Of a DNA stretch of 24,589 bases, positions 13,714 through 22,160 are shown piece by piece. Source of the DNA: JBOGTC01 sp050692055 (GTDB lineage Bacteria > Chloroflexota > Limnocylindria > QHBO01). The stretch covers positions 1 through 24,589 of the forward strand of contig JBOGTC010000023.1 in the NCBI GenBank assembly GCA_050692055.1, in the 5' to 3' direction. How positions within the stretch are numbered: the first letter of the stretch is position 1; every line of letters begins with the position of its first letter. The notes under the pieces are model-generated. The model saw only the letters and a list, made by a program, of their open reading frames with translations, had not been told where the DNA came from and did not search any database. Position numbers and translations under genes: made by a program.

Positions 13714-15764
13714 TCCGCGAAGTGGGCGGCCATCACGCGGCGGACGAGAGGCGCGGCATCGGTGCCGCCGGTGCCGAGGCGGATGTTGGGCAGAACGGTG
13801 GCGACGCTGATGGTCGGAGCGTCTGCCGGGGCGTAGGCCGGGTACCAGGCATGAGGATCGGGGCCGCCGGTCTCCGCCGTGCCGGTCTTGCCCGCCACCG
13901 GGATGCCGAAGCCGGCGAAGGCATTCGTCCCGGTGCCGTAGGGCAACGTGTTCACCGCCTCCAGCGTATCGGTCACGTAGGCGAGATCGGCGCTGTCCAT
14001 GGAGATCTCCTGGGCCACCGTGGGCGCGACCTCCTCGATCACCGTCCCGTCCGGCAGCGTGGCGCTGACGACGATGCGCGGCACCCACCGCGTCCCACCG
14101 TTGCCGATCGCCGCAAACGCATTGGCGAGCTGGAGCGGCGTCCCCAGGAACGCGCCCTGGCCGATCGCCATCTGCATCTGGTCGAACGGGCCGTAGGTTG
14201 CGTCCCGGTTCGCGCGCAGCCATGCATCGTCGGGCAGGATGCCGGTCTCCTCGATCACGTAGCCGATGCCGGTCGCCTGCCCGAAGCCGAACTCGGCGAG
14301 CAGGTCGGTGAGGGCGGTGGGATCCGCCCGGTAGACCTCGAGCGCCAGCGGCATGTAGGTCGTGTTGCAGCTGAAGGCCATGGTCTCGGCCAGGGAGACC
14401 GTGCCCGGCAGCGAGTGATCGAGGTAGTTGCGCACCGTGAAGTCGGAGCTGAACTGCCAGGTCGGCGGGCACGTCACGCCCGTCTGCGGTGTCGCGACGC
14501 CTGTCTGCAGCGCCGCGGCCAGCGTGAAGGGCTTGAACGACGATCCCGCCGGATAGGCACCCAGCACCGCCTTGTTGAAGATCTGCGCGAAGCCGGCTTC
14601 GGGGAGCGGCTCGCCGGCGAGGGTCGTCCCCAACGTCATCGCATTCGGATTGAAGGCCGGCGCGCTGGCCAGCGCCCAGACGTCGCCCGTCGTCGGATCG
14701 ACGGCAGCCGTGGCCGCGCTGGCGTACGGCGCCAGCGCCTGCTGAGCAGCGAGCTGGATCGAAGGCCGCAGCGTGATCGTCAGCGTGGCGCCGGGCACCA
14801 TCTCGGTCTCGTACAGGACCGACCGCGTGCCGTCATCGCCGATCGCGCTCAGCGTCCAGCCTGGCGTGCCTCGCAGCAGCGCCTCCCCGCCGCCCTCGAG
14901 CCCGCTGCGCCCGACCACGTCGCCCGCTGCGTAGCCCTCGACCGCCAGGGTCTGGAGATCCTCGGCGGTGACCTCGCTCAGGTAGCCGATGACCTGGCCG
15001 GCCAGCGCCTCCTGCGGATACACGCGCACGCCATCCTCTCGCGTAGTCGCAAAGACGGTCCCATCGACGGCGACGACGTCGCCGCGGGGCCCGAGCTCCC
15101 GATCCAGCTGCAGGCTCCCCGCCGCGCCGAGCTCCGGGAACAGGAGCGCAGGGCTCCAGCGCACCTGCCAGCCATTCAGGCCGTGCGTAAGGGCGATCGA
15201 ACGATCCAGCTCGAGCGCGCCGAACCGATCGGTGGCGAACGCGAGCTCGACCGGGACGGCCAGGCCGGGCACCGGTCCGGCCAGTGGCTGCGTGGGATCG
15301 ACCGGCGGCTGGCTCGGCGATGGCGAGGGGCTCCCGCTGGGATCAGGCGAGGCCGATGGGTCGATCGTCGGCATCGGCGTCGGGGTGGGAGCCGGAAGGT
15401 CCGGCGGCCGTGGCTGAGGGGGCAGCGCGACCAGGCGCGGCTCGTCCGACGAAGCGGTCAGGCCGGTGACGCGGAGCATGTCGCTGAACCCGGCGTGCAG
15501 CGCGGTAAATCGCTCCAGTGGATAGCGCTCGCGGTCCGCCTGGGCGAGCAGGGCGTGCATTGCAGCGTAGTCGTCCGCCGCCCACGCCGCGAGGAAGTCC
15601 GCCGCCCGCTGCGCCGCGGCCTCCGGCGGCTGCGTGGGGAAGGTGGTGGGAATGGGAGTGGGATCCAGCTCCAAGTCGCTGGTGCACGCCGCGGCGCCCG
15701 CGGCCAGGACCAAGGCCAGGAGCAGTCCGGCGGCCCCCGGCAGCCGGTGGCGCCAGGGCCTCAT
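13710..15764 (-). CDS. class B penicillin-binding protein, lipoprotein type (MecA/PBP3-like)
   Basis: A 684-aa transpeptidase that crosslinks peptidoglycan outside the membrane. The N-terminus has a hydrophobic signal and a likely lipobox before Cys27 (AAAC, atypical at -3). Residues about 50-110 and 165-210 look like an NTF2-like MecA-N domain, interrupted by a Pro/Ser/Thr-rich linker (116-160). The dimerisation domain spans about 225-330. The transpeptidase domain has SSFK (Ser408, Lys411), SCN (465-467) and KTGTAE (626-631), all intact. This organisation resembles PBP2a/MecA and Bacillus PBP3, a class often of low beta-lactam affinity, but affinity cannot be read here. The ATG at 15764 overlaps the LmbE-type gene stop (ATGA); the longer frame to 16100 is rejected. 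Confidence 0.88.
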   Translation of the reverse strand: MRPWRHRLPGAAGLLLALVLAAGAAACTSDLELDPTPIPTTFPTQPPEAAAQRAADFLAAWAADDYAAMHALLAQADRERYPLERFTALHAGFSDMLRVTGLTASSDEPRLVALPPQPRPPDLPAPTPTPMPTIDPSASPDPSGSPSPSPSQPPVDPTQPLAGPVPGLAVPVELAFATDRFGALELDRSIALTHGLNGWQVRWSPALLFPELGAAGSLQLDRELGPRGDVVAVDGTVFATTREDGVRVYPQEALAGQVIGYLSEVTAEDLQTLAVEGYAAGDVVGRSGLEGGGEALLRGTPGWTLSAIGDDGTRSVLYETEMVPGATLTITLRPSIQLAAQQALAPYASAATAAVDPTTGDVWALASAPAFNPNAMTLGTTLAGEPLPEAGFAQIFNKAVLGAYPAGSSFKPFTLAAALQTGVATPQTGVTCPPTWQFSSDFTVRNYLDHSLPGTVSLAETMAFSCNTTYMPLALEVYRADPTALTDLLAEFGFGQATGIGYVIEETGILPDDAWLRANRDATYGPFDQMQMAIGQGAFLGTPLQLANAFAAIGNGGTRWVPRIVVSATLPDGTVIEEVAPTVAQEISMDSADLAYVTDTLEAVNTLPYGTGTNAFAGFGIPVAGKTGTAETGGPDPHAWYPAYAPADAPTISVATVLPNIRLGTGGTDAAPLVRRVMAAHFAE

Positions 15765-16480
15765 CGGGCCAGGGTCACCCGGCGGAATCCCTCGGCAGCC
15801 CGGTAGCCGGCCCGCTCTCCCAGCTCCTCGCTGCGCCTGCGCAGCCATCGTTCGGTGTCGTCGAACGCGTGGAACTGGCTGGCGTGGTGTCGCAACGCGG
15901 CGATCTTGCGGTCGAGCGTGGCGCCGATGTCGACGAGCTGGTTCGCCTCGTTCGTGCTCCACAGGAAGAGCTCGGCGACCTTCCATGGCGCGAGTCCAGC
16001 CTCGAGGTGCTGGCGAAAGTTGAGGGGGTCGCGTGCCGTCGGGAAGACGGCGTCCACGGTCACCTGCCCCACCGCCCGATGATCGGGATGGTTGACCCAC
16101 TCGTTGTTCACGAACAGCACCGTGGGGTCATGGGTCATCACGATCTCCGGCTGAAAGGCTCGGACGGCGCGGGTGATGAGCTCACGCAGGCGCAGCGATG
16201 GCTCGACCTGGCCGTCCGGCTCATCGAGAAAGTCGACCGCATCCACGCCGATCTCCTCCGCCGCGGCGCGCTGCTCCCGGATGCGGCGCTGCGCCAGCTC
16301 AACCGGGTCGGCATCGGCGGCGTCGCTGCCCTTGTCGCCGCGCGTGACGAGCAGGTAGCGAATGCTCGATCCCTCGGCCACCCAGCGGGCGACCGTCCCC
16401 GCGGCCCCGAACTCGATGTCGTCGGGATGAGCTGCGACGACGAGGACGCGCTCGGGTGTGGGCAGCTTGTCATCAGGCAT
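15761..16480 (-). CDS. PIG-L/LmbE-family zinc deacetylase
   Basis: A 239-aa protein of the PIG-L/LmbE superfamily, whose members remove acetyl groups from N-acetylglucosamine-like sugars using zinc. The metal-binding AHPDD motif is at residues 17-21, with IEFG following, and a second His pair in WVNHPDHRAVG supplies the third ligand and likely catalysis. MshB (mycothiol) and BshB (bacillithiol) belong here, but so do many deacetylases of cell-wall or antibiotic sugars, and no matching thiol-biosynthesis genes are seen nearby. The ATG at 16480 lies 25 nt after the stop of the YhaN-like gene, and its own stop overlaps the PBP start, so it is in the same operon. A role in envelope sugar metabolism is possible but not shown. 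Confidence 0.88.
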   Translation of the reverse strand: MPDDKLPTPERVLVVAAHPDDIEFGAAGTVARWVAEGSSIRYLLVTRGDKGSDAADADPVELAQRRIREQRAAAEEIGVDAVDFLDEPDGQVEPSLRLRELITRAVRAFQPEIVMTHDPTVLFVNNEWVNHPDHRAVGQVTVDAVFPTARDPLNFRQHLEAGLAPWKVAELFLWSTNEANQLVDIGATLDRKIAALRHHASQFHAFDDTERWLRRRSEELGERAGYRAAEGFRRVTLAR

Positions 16481-16505
16481 CGGTCAGGCGCGGCCATGCT
16501 AGCAG

Positions 16506-19469
16506 TCAGCCTGGAGCGGCGGCCCCGGCTGGTTGGGCACCCACGGCGAGCGGTGGCGGCTGGAGCCGCACGGTCGCGCCGGGATGCAGCGGATGATCTT
16601 CCCGGTAGGTGAAGTACAGGATCTGATGGCGTTGCGACAGGGCCTCGATGCTGCGCGCGGCACGGGTCGCTCGTTCCTCGTCGAAGTTGACGAGGATCTC
16701 GTCCATCACGATCGGCAGCGGCTCGGCCTCCTCGGCGAAGTGCTCGATGAGCCCGAAGCGCAGGGCGAGGTACAGCTGCTCGGCCGTGCCGCGCGACAGG
16801 CCTGCCAGCGGGATCCGGCGCCGGTCAGACCGCTCGAGGCCCTCGATTGTGCCGCCCAGCGGCGCGACGATCTGCGTGTAGCGCCCGGCTGTCCACTCGG
16901 CCAGATACTGCTCGGCGGCCCGCACCACGCCCGGCCGGTGCTCGCGCTCGTAGTCGCTGCGGGTCCGCTTGAGGAGCTCGACCGCGAGCGAGCGCACCGC
17001 CCAGCGCTCGGCCTCCGCCTCGAGCCGCGCGACGAGATCGGCCCTGCGCTGGCGCAGCTCGCTGGACGCGACGGATGCCTCCAGCCGGCGCAGCTCGTGA
17101 TGCAGGCCGCCGATCTCCTCGGCGGCTGCCTCACGCCCGGCGGCTGCCTCCTCCAGCTCGGTCCGAATCCCCTCCACCCGATCGCGGCGTTCGGCGATCT
17201 CGGCGACGGCGCCGATCTCAGCGACGAGCCTCTCGAGCGCCTCCCTCGGGCCGGACAGGGCGACCAGCGCGGCACGCGCAGACGCGGCCGCCTCCTCGTG
17301 CTGCCGTCGCTCCTCGGCCACCTCGGCGCGCCGGCGGGCCTCAACGAGGCTCGTCGCGCCGCATGCCGTGAGCAGCGCATCGAGCTCGGCCTGCGCGCTC
17401 GACAGCCGCTCGGCAGCGCCGGCCTGCTCGTCCCCGACCTCCGCGATCTCCGTCGTGAGCCGCCGGCGATCGCGTTCCGCCTGCCGCGATTCCGCCAGCA
17501 GGGCAGCCAGGCGATCCACCTCGGCACCAATCCGCGCCGGATCGGCCTCCGGTCGCCCCAGCTCGCGAAGCAGACCGAAGGCCTCGGCCACGAACGCCGT
17601 GCTGCCCGCCTCGAGCCGTTCCACGGACCGCGTGGCATCGTCGCGGCGGCGCAGCTCGACGCGGGCGGCGGCGGCGGCTTCGAGAAGCGCCAGGGCGGAC
17701 TCGCGCTCGAGGTCGGCCGGCAGATCGCGCGCACGAAGCCAGTCCGCCCACTCGGCGGTTGCCTCCGCGAGCGCCGCTTCCGCGGCGCCCACCCGGCCAC
17801 GGGCGGCCTCGGCGGCGCGGACGGCGGACTCGCGACGCTCGGTGATCTCGGTCAGCTGAGCGGCGAGGCCGTCGGCGCGTGCCGCGGATCGGCGCGTGTC
17901 GAGAAGGTCCCGGCGCAGGCGCTCGATCTCGTCGGCACCCACGCCTGGTCGCGTAAGCCTCGCCCACGACCAGAATCCCGTCGCCGCCACCCCGCCGAGG
18001 GCTGCTGCGAGCAACCCCACAAGCGGGTCGCCGGCCATCGCGAAGATGAGGAGCGCGATGACCAGCCCCATGCCCATCAGCGCGGCAACGGCGACGCGGC
18101 GATCCCTCGTTGCCATCCCGCGCGTGCCACCGGTGGCCCGCAGCGACATCTCCTGCTCGATGAGCTCGCGTTCACGAGCCTCGAGCGTGCCCACGTCCAG
18201 GTCGGCTCCCTCGCCGAGCTGGGCCTCTATCGAGCTCACCGCGCGCTCCGCCTCGGCCAGCCTGGCTTCGGCCCCGGTCACCTCGTCGCTCGCTCGCTCG
18301 AGCGTCCGTCGGGCGCCGTCAAGCCGATCGCGGAACCGTCCTGAGATCGCCGAGCGCACCGGCACCGACGTGTCGAGCCCGTTGACCCGGTCCGCATCCC
18401 AGCCGGGGCCGAGCGCAGCGACTGCATCCTGGGCTCGCCTATCGGCCACCACCGACTCGCTGCGCGCGTCGACGAGCGCCTCGTTGCGCGCCCGCTCCCC
18501 TTCCCGAGCCGCCGCCACTCGCTCGATGCGGGCCGCGGCGGCCAGCAGGGCCTGGTCGGGCGTTGCTGCGGCCAGGGCCTCCTCCAGCCGGCGCCGGCGG
18601 CGGACGATGCCATTGATCGCCTCCTCAGCGTCGCGGCGTGCCTGCGCCAACCCGGCGAGCCTTGCCGGCGCGTCCGATGGAATGGACCCGACGTCCGGCA
18701 GCGCGGCGAGGCGGTCCTCGGCGGCGCGCAGGCTGAGCCATGGCTCCCATCCGGCGCAGACGCGCTCGAGTGCCCGGCGCTCGGCATCGAGCCTCTCCAC
18801 CTGCCAAGCCTGCTCTGTCCGATCCGCCTCGCGCTGGGCGAGTCGTCGCGCAGCGGCCGCGTATTCCGCAGGCAGGTCGAGCCCGTCCAGCTGGCGATCG
18901 ATCTCCTCGACCTCGCGCAGCAGGACGTTGATCAGCGGGTTCTGCCCGCCGGACTTGAAGAGGCCACCTGCCTCATTCCGAAGCCCCGACTCGATGGCGA
19001 GGGCTGACGTGGCCCCCGTGCCGAGCCCCGCGCCGTAGATGCGGGAGGCAACCTCGCCCTCGGTCAGGCCGCGAAACTCGGTCAGCTCCTCGAGGCGGAA
19101 CGCGAACACGTTGCGGTAGACCGATGCCTCCACGTTGTGCAGGATCCGGCGCAGGGCCGCGGAGCCGCGGTCAACGTCATCCTCGTCCACGACGCGCAGG
19201 TTCCCGTCGCCCCCACGATCGCCATAACGCTCGATACGGAAGCGCCGGTCGTCGACCGTCCTGACGTCGAGCCAGCCGCCGCGGCGGCCACCGCCGAGCG
19301 CCGGGTATCGGTTCGTCTCGAAGCCGAAGAGCATCGAGCGGACGAAGGCCAGGAGTGTCGTCTTGCCGGCCTCGTTCGGGCCGAGCACCACCGTCAGCCC
19401 GGGGTCCGGCTCGATCCGGGTGTCGTGCCAGACACCGAACCCATCCACGCTGATGCACTCGATGCGCAT
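16506..19469 (-). CDS. yhaN: YhaN-like AAA ATPase (SbcC/Rad50-type) with central membrane hairpin
   Basis: A 987-aa SMC/Rad50-type ATPase. Walker A GPNEAGKTT is at residues 30-38; the C-terminal lobe has the ABC signature LSRGTAEQ (about 891-898) and Walker B LPIVMDEIL (918-926). Between them are long Arg/Glu/Ala-rich coiled coils (about 200-440 and 505-880). A strongly hydrophobic double segment at about 459-501 would form a membrane hairpin where SbcC has its zinc hook, and no CXXC hook is seen; this matches the YhaN branch. Its likely partner is the YhaO-like phosphoesterase encoded 6 nt upstream, as SbcC pairs with SbcD. The pair is presumed to process DNA ends, possibly at the membrane; the biological role of YhaON is poorly defined. 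Confidence 0.85.
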   Translation of the reverse strand: MRIECISVDGFGVWHDTRIEPDPGLTVVLGPNEAGKTTLLAFVRSMLFGFETNRYPALGGGRRGGWLDVRTVDDRRFRIERYGDRGGDGNLRVVDEDDVDRGSAALRRILHNVEASVYRNVFAFRLEELTEFRGLTEGEVASRIYGAGLGTGATSALAIESGLRNEAGGLFKSGGQNPLINVLLREVEEIDRQLDGLDLPAEYAAAARRLAQREADRTEQAWQVERLDAERRALERVCAGWEPWLSLRAAEDRLAALPDVGSIPSDAPARLAGLAQARRDAEEAINGIVRRRRRLEEALAAATPDQALLAAAARIERVAAAREGERARNEALVDARSESVVADRRAQDAVAALGPGWDADRVNGLDTSVPVRSAISGRFRDRLDGARRTLERASDEVTGAEARLAEAERAVSSIEAQLGEGADLDVGTLEARERELIEQEMSLRATGGTRGMATRDRRVAVAALMGMGLVIALLIFAMAGDPLVGLLAAALGGVAATGFWSWARLTRPGVGADEIERLRRDLLDTRRSAARADGLAAQLTEITERRESAVRAAEAARGRVGAAEAALAEATAEWADWLRARDLPADLERESALALLEAAAAARVELRRRDDATRSVERLEAGSTAFVAEAFGLLRELGRPEADPARIGAEVDRLAALLAESRQAERDRRRLTTEIAEVGDEQAGAAERLSSAQAELDALLTACGATSLVEARRRAEVAEERRQHEEAAASARAALVALSGPREALERLVAEIGAVAEIAERRDRVEGIRTELEEAAAGREAAAEEIGGLHHELRRLEASVASSELRQRRADLVARLEAEAERWAVRSLAVELLKRTRSDYEREHRPGVVRAAEQYLAEWTAGRYTQIVAPLGGTIEGLERSDRRRIPLAGLSRGTAEQLYLALRFGLIEHFAEEAEPLPIVMDEILVNFDEERATRAARSIEALSQRHQILYFTYREDHPLHPGATVRLQPPPLAVGAQPAGAAAPG

Positions 19470-19475
19470 CGGTCC

Positions 19476-20810
19476 TCAGCCCGCCTCGAGCAGGCGGTCG
19501 ACCGCCAGGCGCTCGGCGTCGCCCAGGAGCTCCGCCAGCCGCTCCGGGCCGGGCCGGCGATCGCGCAGGTACCGACGCGCCCGATGATGCCCGTACAGCT
19601 CGTCGAGCACCTCTTCCCAGCCGATGAGCCCGGCCGCAGCCTCCTCGCCGGCGTCGTCCTCCAGGGGCTCACCGGGCGGCGGCGCGACGCTGACCGCTTC
19701 GCGAGCGTCGTCGGCCTGGATGAGCAGCTCGCCCAGGAACGTCCCGGGGGCACCGGCGGTGGCCAGGTCAACGGCCGGTCGGGTCGCGTCGCGCAGGGAT
19801 TCGATCCATGCGAACGGCTCGCCGTCGCCGAGGCGCTCCTGTGCCAGCTGTCGCAGCTCGGCAGGCAGGCTGGCACGCTGGAGGCTGGCGTGCAGTGCGC
19901 CACGGCCCACGAGCGTCACGCGCGCAACGATCGATCGGCCGGCTTCCGCGCGCGCGGCCTCGACCCGGTCGACGATGGCGGCGATGAGCGCCTCCTCGCC
20001 GTCGAGCTCGTCGATGGGCACCGTGAGCAGCCGCCAGCGCACCGCGTCCGCCTCGTGGAATCGTGGCGTCGCCCTGCCGCCGGCGTCCACGTCGACGATC
20101 CAGCAGCCGCGCGGCTCCGCCTCGCCGGGGTCACGCCCCTGCGGGTTGCCGCAGTACACCACCGTCGGCAGCTCCGTGGAGAGGATGCCGGGCTTGTGCA
20201 CGTGGCCGAGCGCCCAGTAGTCGATGCCGGAGCGCCGCAGATCGGCGATCGTGCAGGGTGCGTACGGCTGATGGCCAGGCTGCCCCCTGACGTTGGCGTG
20301 CAGCAGACCCACTGTGAACGGCGCCGACGCATCGCGGCGGAAGCGGAGCGACAGGTTCTCGGTCACCGCGCTGACGCCGTAGCTGATGCCGTAGACGCGG
20401 CAGATTTCGCGGCCATCCCGCGCGACAGGACGGCTCTCGACCTCATCGGCAGGGAAGCGGTGCGCCAGCTCCGGCCACGCGACTGCTGCCTCCCAGCCGG
20501 AGAGGGGGTCGTGGTTGCCGGTGACGACGAAGGAGGGAATCCCCGCGGCCGCGAGCCGGGCAAGGCCGTCGCGGAACCGGACCTGGGCCAGCAGTGTGCG
20601 GTTGGCGTGCTCGAAGACGTCGCCGGCGACCACCACGAAGTCGACCCCCTCCTCGAGCGCCAGGTCCACGATCCGCTTCCATGACTCGAGCGTGGCGAGG
20701 CGCAGCGACGCGGCAACCGCCGGCGGCGCCTCGCCGGTCAGGCCGGCAAAGGGGCTGTCGAGGTGAAGGTCGCCGGTATGCAGGAAGCGGAACGGCTCGA
20801 TCGACGGCAC
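19476..20810 (-). CDS. yhaO: YhaO-like metallophosphoesterase (SbcD/Mre11 type nuclease subunit)
   Basis: About 444 aa from GTG 20810; a TTG at 20831 would add 7 residues and cannot be excluded. Mre11/SbcD-type metal motifs occur in order: HTGDLHLDSPF at the N-terminus, VVAGDVFEHANR, TGNHDPLSG, LLHANV and ALGHVHKPG. They bind two Mn ions for exo- and endonuclease action on DNA. The C-terminal third (about 270-444) is a helical capping and partner-binding region with an acidic linker. The gene ends 6 nt before the YhaN-like ATPase start, so the two subunits are probably made together. It is the first gene of a five-gene minus-strand run with a deacetylase, a PBP and a kinase. Family assignment is firm; the division between YhaO and SbcD rests on the partner type. 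Confidence 0.86.
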   Translation of the reverse strand: MPSIEPFRFLHTGDLHLDSPFAGLTGEAPPAVAASLRLATLESWKRIVDLALEEGVDFVVVAGDVFEHANRTLLAQVRFRDGLARLAAAGIPSFVVTGNHDPLSGWEAAVAWPELAHRFPADEVESRPVARDGREICRVYGISYGVSAVTENLSLRFRRDASAPFTVGLLHANVRGQPGHQPYAPCTIADLRRSGIDYWALGHVHKPGILSTELPTVVYCGNPQGRDPGEAEPRGCWIVDVDAGGRATPRFHEADAVRWRLLTVPIDELDGEEALIAAIVDRVEAARAEAGRSIVARVTLVGRGALHASLQRASLPAELRQLAQERLGDGEPFAWIESLRDATRPAVDLATAGAPGTFLGELLIQADDAREAVSVAPPPGEPLEDDAGEEAAAGLIGWEEVLDELYGHHRARRYLRDRRPGPERLAELLGDAERLAVDRLLEAG

Positions 20811-20957
20811 GGCTGATCCAAGCCTACCCAAGTCCGCGACACCTGGGCCGTCGCGATTGGATCATCCTCGCCGGACCGATGCCACGAGCACCTCGACACG
20901 TGCTATTCGCTGGCCTTGGACTGAACGGGGCCCGGGCCGGCGAAAGTCGAAACGGGG

Positions 20958-21165
20958 CTACCCACTTCGCTCCACCGTGGTTTTCTCGCGTCAGCAACGT
21001 GGTGACTGGTACGCGGCAAAGGGCGCGGCTTGGCCGGTCTGAATCTAGGGAAGTCTATGACTGGCCGCGCCAGGATGGCCCTTTCCGACGCGTTGCAGTA
21101 ATCCCATTGCTATGTAGCCAGAAGCGGGGATGCGGACTTGGCCTCCGGTGGAGCGAAGCGGATAG
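20958..21165. repeat. inverted repeat pair in a gene-free stretch
   Basis: A 20-nt element (CTACCCACTTCGCTCCACCG, 20958-20977) recurs inverted at 21146-21165 with 18 of 20 matches, 168 nt apart. Each copy has GGGGC close by on the outer side. No credible gene lies between 20832 and 21199, and its base composition looks less GC-biased than coding DNA nearby. It could be a degraded small mobile element with terminal repeats or a long-range hairpin RNA. Confidence 0.5.
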
Positions 21166-21199
21166 CCGCCCCTTACCGAAGCGGTTACGAGGCAACGCG

Positions 21200-21346
21200 T
21201 CAGACGGCGCGCCGCCCTGAAAGCAGCTGGAACAGCAGCACGATGGCCGCCACCACCAGCAGCAGGTGAATCAGCCCGCCACCGATCTGCCCGATGAAGC
21301 CGAGCAGCCACAGCACCAGGATGATGACCAGTATCGTCCACAGCAT
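21200..21346 (-). CDS. lmo0937-family small membrane protein (48 aa)
   Basis: A 48-aa, highly hydrophobic protein beginning MLWTILVIILVLWLLGFI and ending LLFQLLSGRRAV: two short transmembrane helices around a glycine turn (GQIGGG). This pattern is that of the lmo0937-family membrane proteins found across Firmicutes, Bacteroidetes and other phyla, of unknown function and often stress-related. A perfect AGGAGG lies 10 nt before ATG 21346. It is the last of three tiny membrane-protein genes downstream of bcp, 85 nt after the second. Confidence 0.85.
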   Translation of the reverse strand: MLWTILVIILVLWLLGFIGQIGGGLIHLLLVVAAIVLLFQLLSGRRAV

Positions 21347-21356
21347 GGCGTTCTAA

Positions 21357-21362
21357 CCTCCT
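21357..21362 (-). promoter_or_regulatory. consensus Shine-Dalgarno of the lmo0937-family gene
   Basis: AGGAGG on the minus strand with a 10-nt spacer to ATG 21346. It is the strongest ribosome-binding site seen in the window and supports high expression of this 48-aa protein. Confidence 0.75.
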
Positions 21363-21431
21363 GCGACCCCCCACCGCCTCGCGGCAGCGCGGTCACGCAT
21401 CGCACAGAGCGTGCCAGAACGAAACTACCGC

Positions 21432-21584
21432 TCACTCGCCGGACGAGGAACCGCGCCCCACGATCACCTGGTACACGAGCAGGACGGCGGCCGCCAGCAG
21501 GAGCAGGTTGACCCACTGGCCCACGCGCAGGATCACGCCGGCCAGCCACAGGACCAGCGCGAGCGCGGTCAGGATCCAGATCAC
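21432..21584 (-). CDS. small membrane protein, lmo0937-like paralogue (50 aa)
   Basis: A 50-aa protein (MIWILTALALVLWLAGVI at the start, VYQVIVGRGSSSGE at the end) with two hydrophobic helices. It aligns with the 48-aa protein downstream through LWL-G, a central glycine, LLL-AA and a GR near the C-terminus, so the two are probably paralogues. The GTG start at 21584 overlaps the stop of the preceding 32-aa reading frame as GTGA; no separate Shine-Dalgarno is seen, in keeping with translational coupling. Function is unknown. Confidence 0.7.
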   Translation of the reverse strand: MIWILTALALVLWLAGVILRVGQWVNLLLLAAAVLLVYQVIVGRGSSSGE

Positions 21585-21679
21585 GGGATCGGATCGGTGA
21601 GGAAGGCCAGCCCGAGCACCAGCAGCAGGACCGATGCGACGAGCGCGCTGAGCACGATCACCGTCCGACCCTCCTTCAC
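21581..21679 (-). CDS. very small single-helix membrane protein (32 aa), coupled to bcp
   Basis: A 32-aa frame: basic start MKEGRT, then a single transmembrane helix (about residues 7-27, VIVLSALVASVLLLVLGLAF) and a short tail TDPIP. The GTG start at 21679 overlaps the bcp stop (GTGA) and the TGA stop overlaps the GTG of the next small gene in the same manner. The two 4-nt couplings and the membrane-helix pattern argue that it is translated, though such a short frame could still be chance. Confidence 0.55.
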   Translation of the reverse strand: MKEGRTVIVLSALVASVLLLVLGLAFLTDPIP

Positions 21680-22140
21680 GCGGCGAGCGCCTCGAGCAGG
21701 AGGCCAACGTGCTCATTCGGCTTCACGCTGGGTAGGACGTGCTCGACCGTGCCGTCCGGACCAATGACGAAGCTGGTGCGCTCGGTGCCCATGTACTCGC
21801 GCCCGGCGAACTTCTTCTGCACCCAGACGCCGAACGCCTCGGCAACCTCGTGGCCCTCGTCGGAAAGCAGGCGGTACGGCAGCGCGTACTTCTCCCGGAA
21901 CTTCACGTGGCTCTTCACGCTGTCGGGCGACACGCCGAAGACCTGGACGCCGGTGGCGACGACGGAATCGAAGCTGTCACGCAGCCCGCAGGCCTGCGCC
22001 GTGCAGCCCGGCGTGTCGTCCTTGGGATAGAAGTACAGGACGAACCTGGCGCCCCGCAGCGTGTCGCTCGAGACGGTGCTTCCATCGTCGGCGGTCATCT
22101 CGAACGAAGGGGCGGCGTCGCCCGGCGCTGGTCGGCTCAT
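21676..22140 (-). CDS. bcp: Bcp-type thioredoxin-dependent peroxiredoxin
   Basis: A 154-aa peroxiredoxin of the BCP/PrxQ group. The peroxidatic Cys46 and resolving Cys51 lie in PKDDTPGCTAQACGLRD (39-55), the alpha2-type disulfide spacing of PrxQ proteins. Further family features are FGVSPDSVKSHVKFREKY and the active-site Arg in GTERTSFVIG. It reduces hydrogen peroxide and organic hydroperoxides in the cytoplasm using thioredoxin. It lies 20 nt after the hydrolase gene and is followed, with overlap, by small membrane-protein genes, so oxidative or envelope stress may induce the set together; this is inference. Confidence 0.93.
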   Translation of the reverse strand: MSRPAPGDAAPSFEMTADDGSTVSSDTLRGARFVLYFYPKDDTPGCTAQACGLRDSFDSVVATGVQVFGVSPDSVKSHVKFREKYALPYRLLSDEGHEVAEAFGVWVQKKFAGREYMGTERTSFVIGPDGTVEHVLPSVKPNEHVGLLLEALAA

Positions 22141-22160
22141 GGTGGGGCCGAGTCTAGCGG

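Noticed and set aside
13714..14472. N-terminal extension of the APH-like kinase into the PBP gene
   Set aside because: The extension is the PBP gene read in another frame; GTG 13713 gives the full kinase and overlaps the PBP stop.
13722..15806. 694-codon plus-strand frame opposite the PBP gene
   Set aside because: Arg/Gly-rich shadow without motifs; the opposite strand has intact SxxK, SxN and KTG.
16533..18344. 603-codon plus-strand frame opposite the YhaN-like ATPase
   Set aside because: Shadow of the ATPase coding sequence with no recognisable fold.
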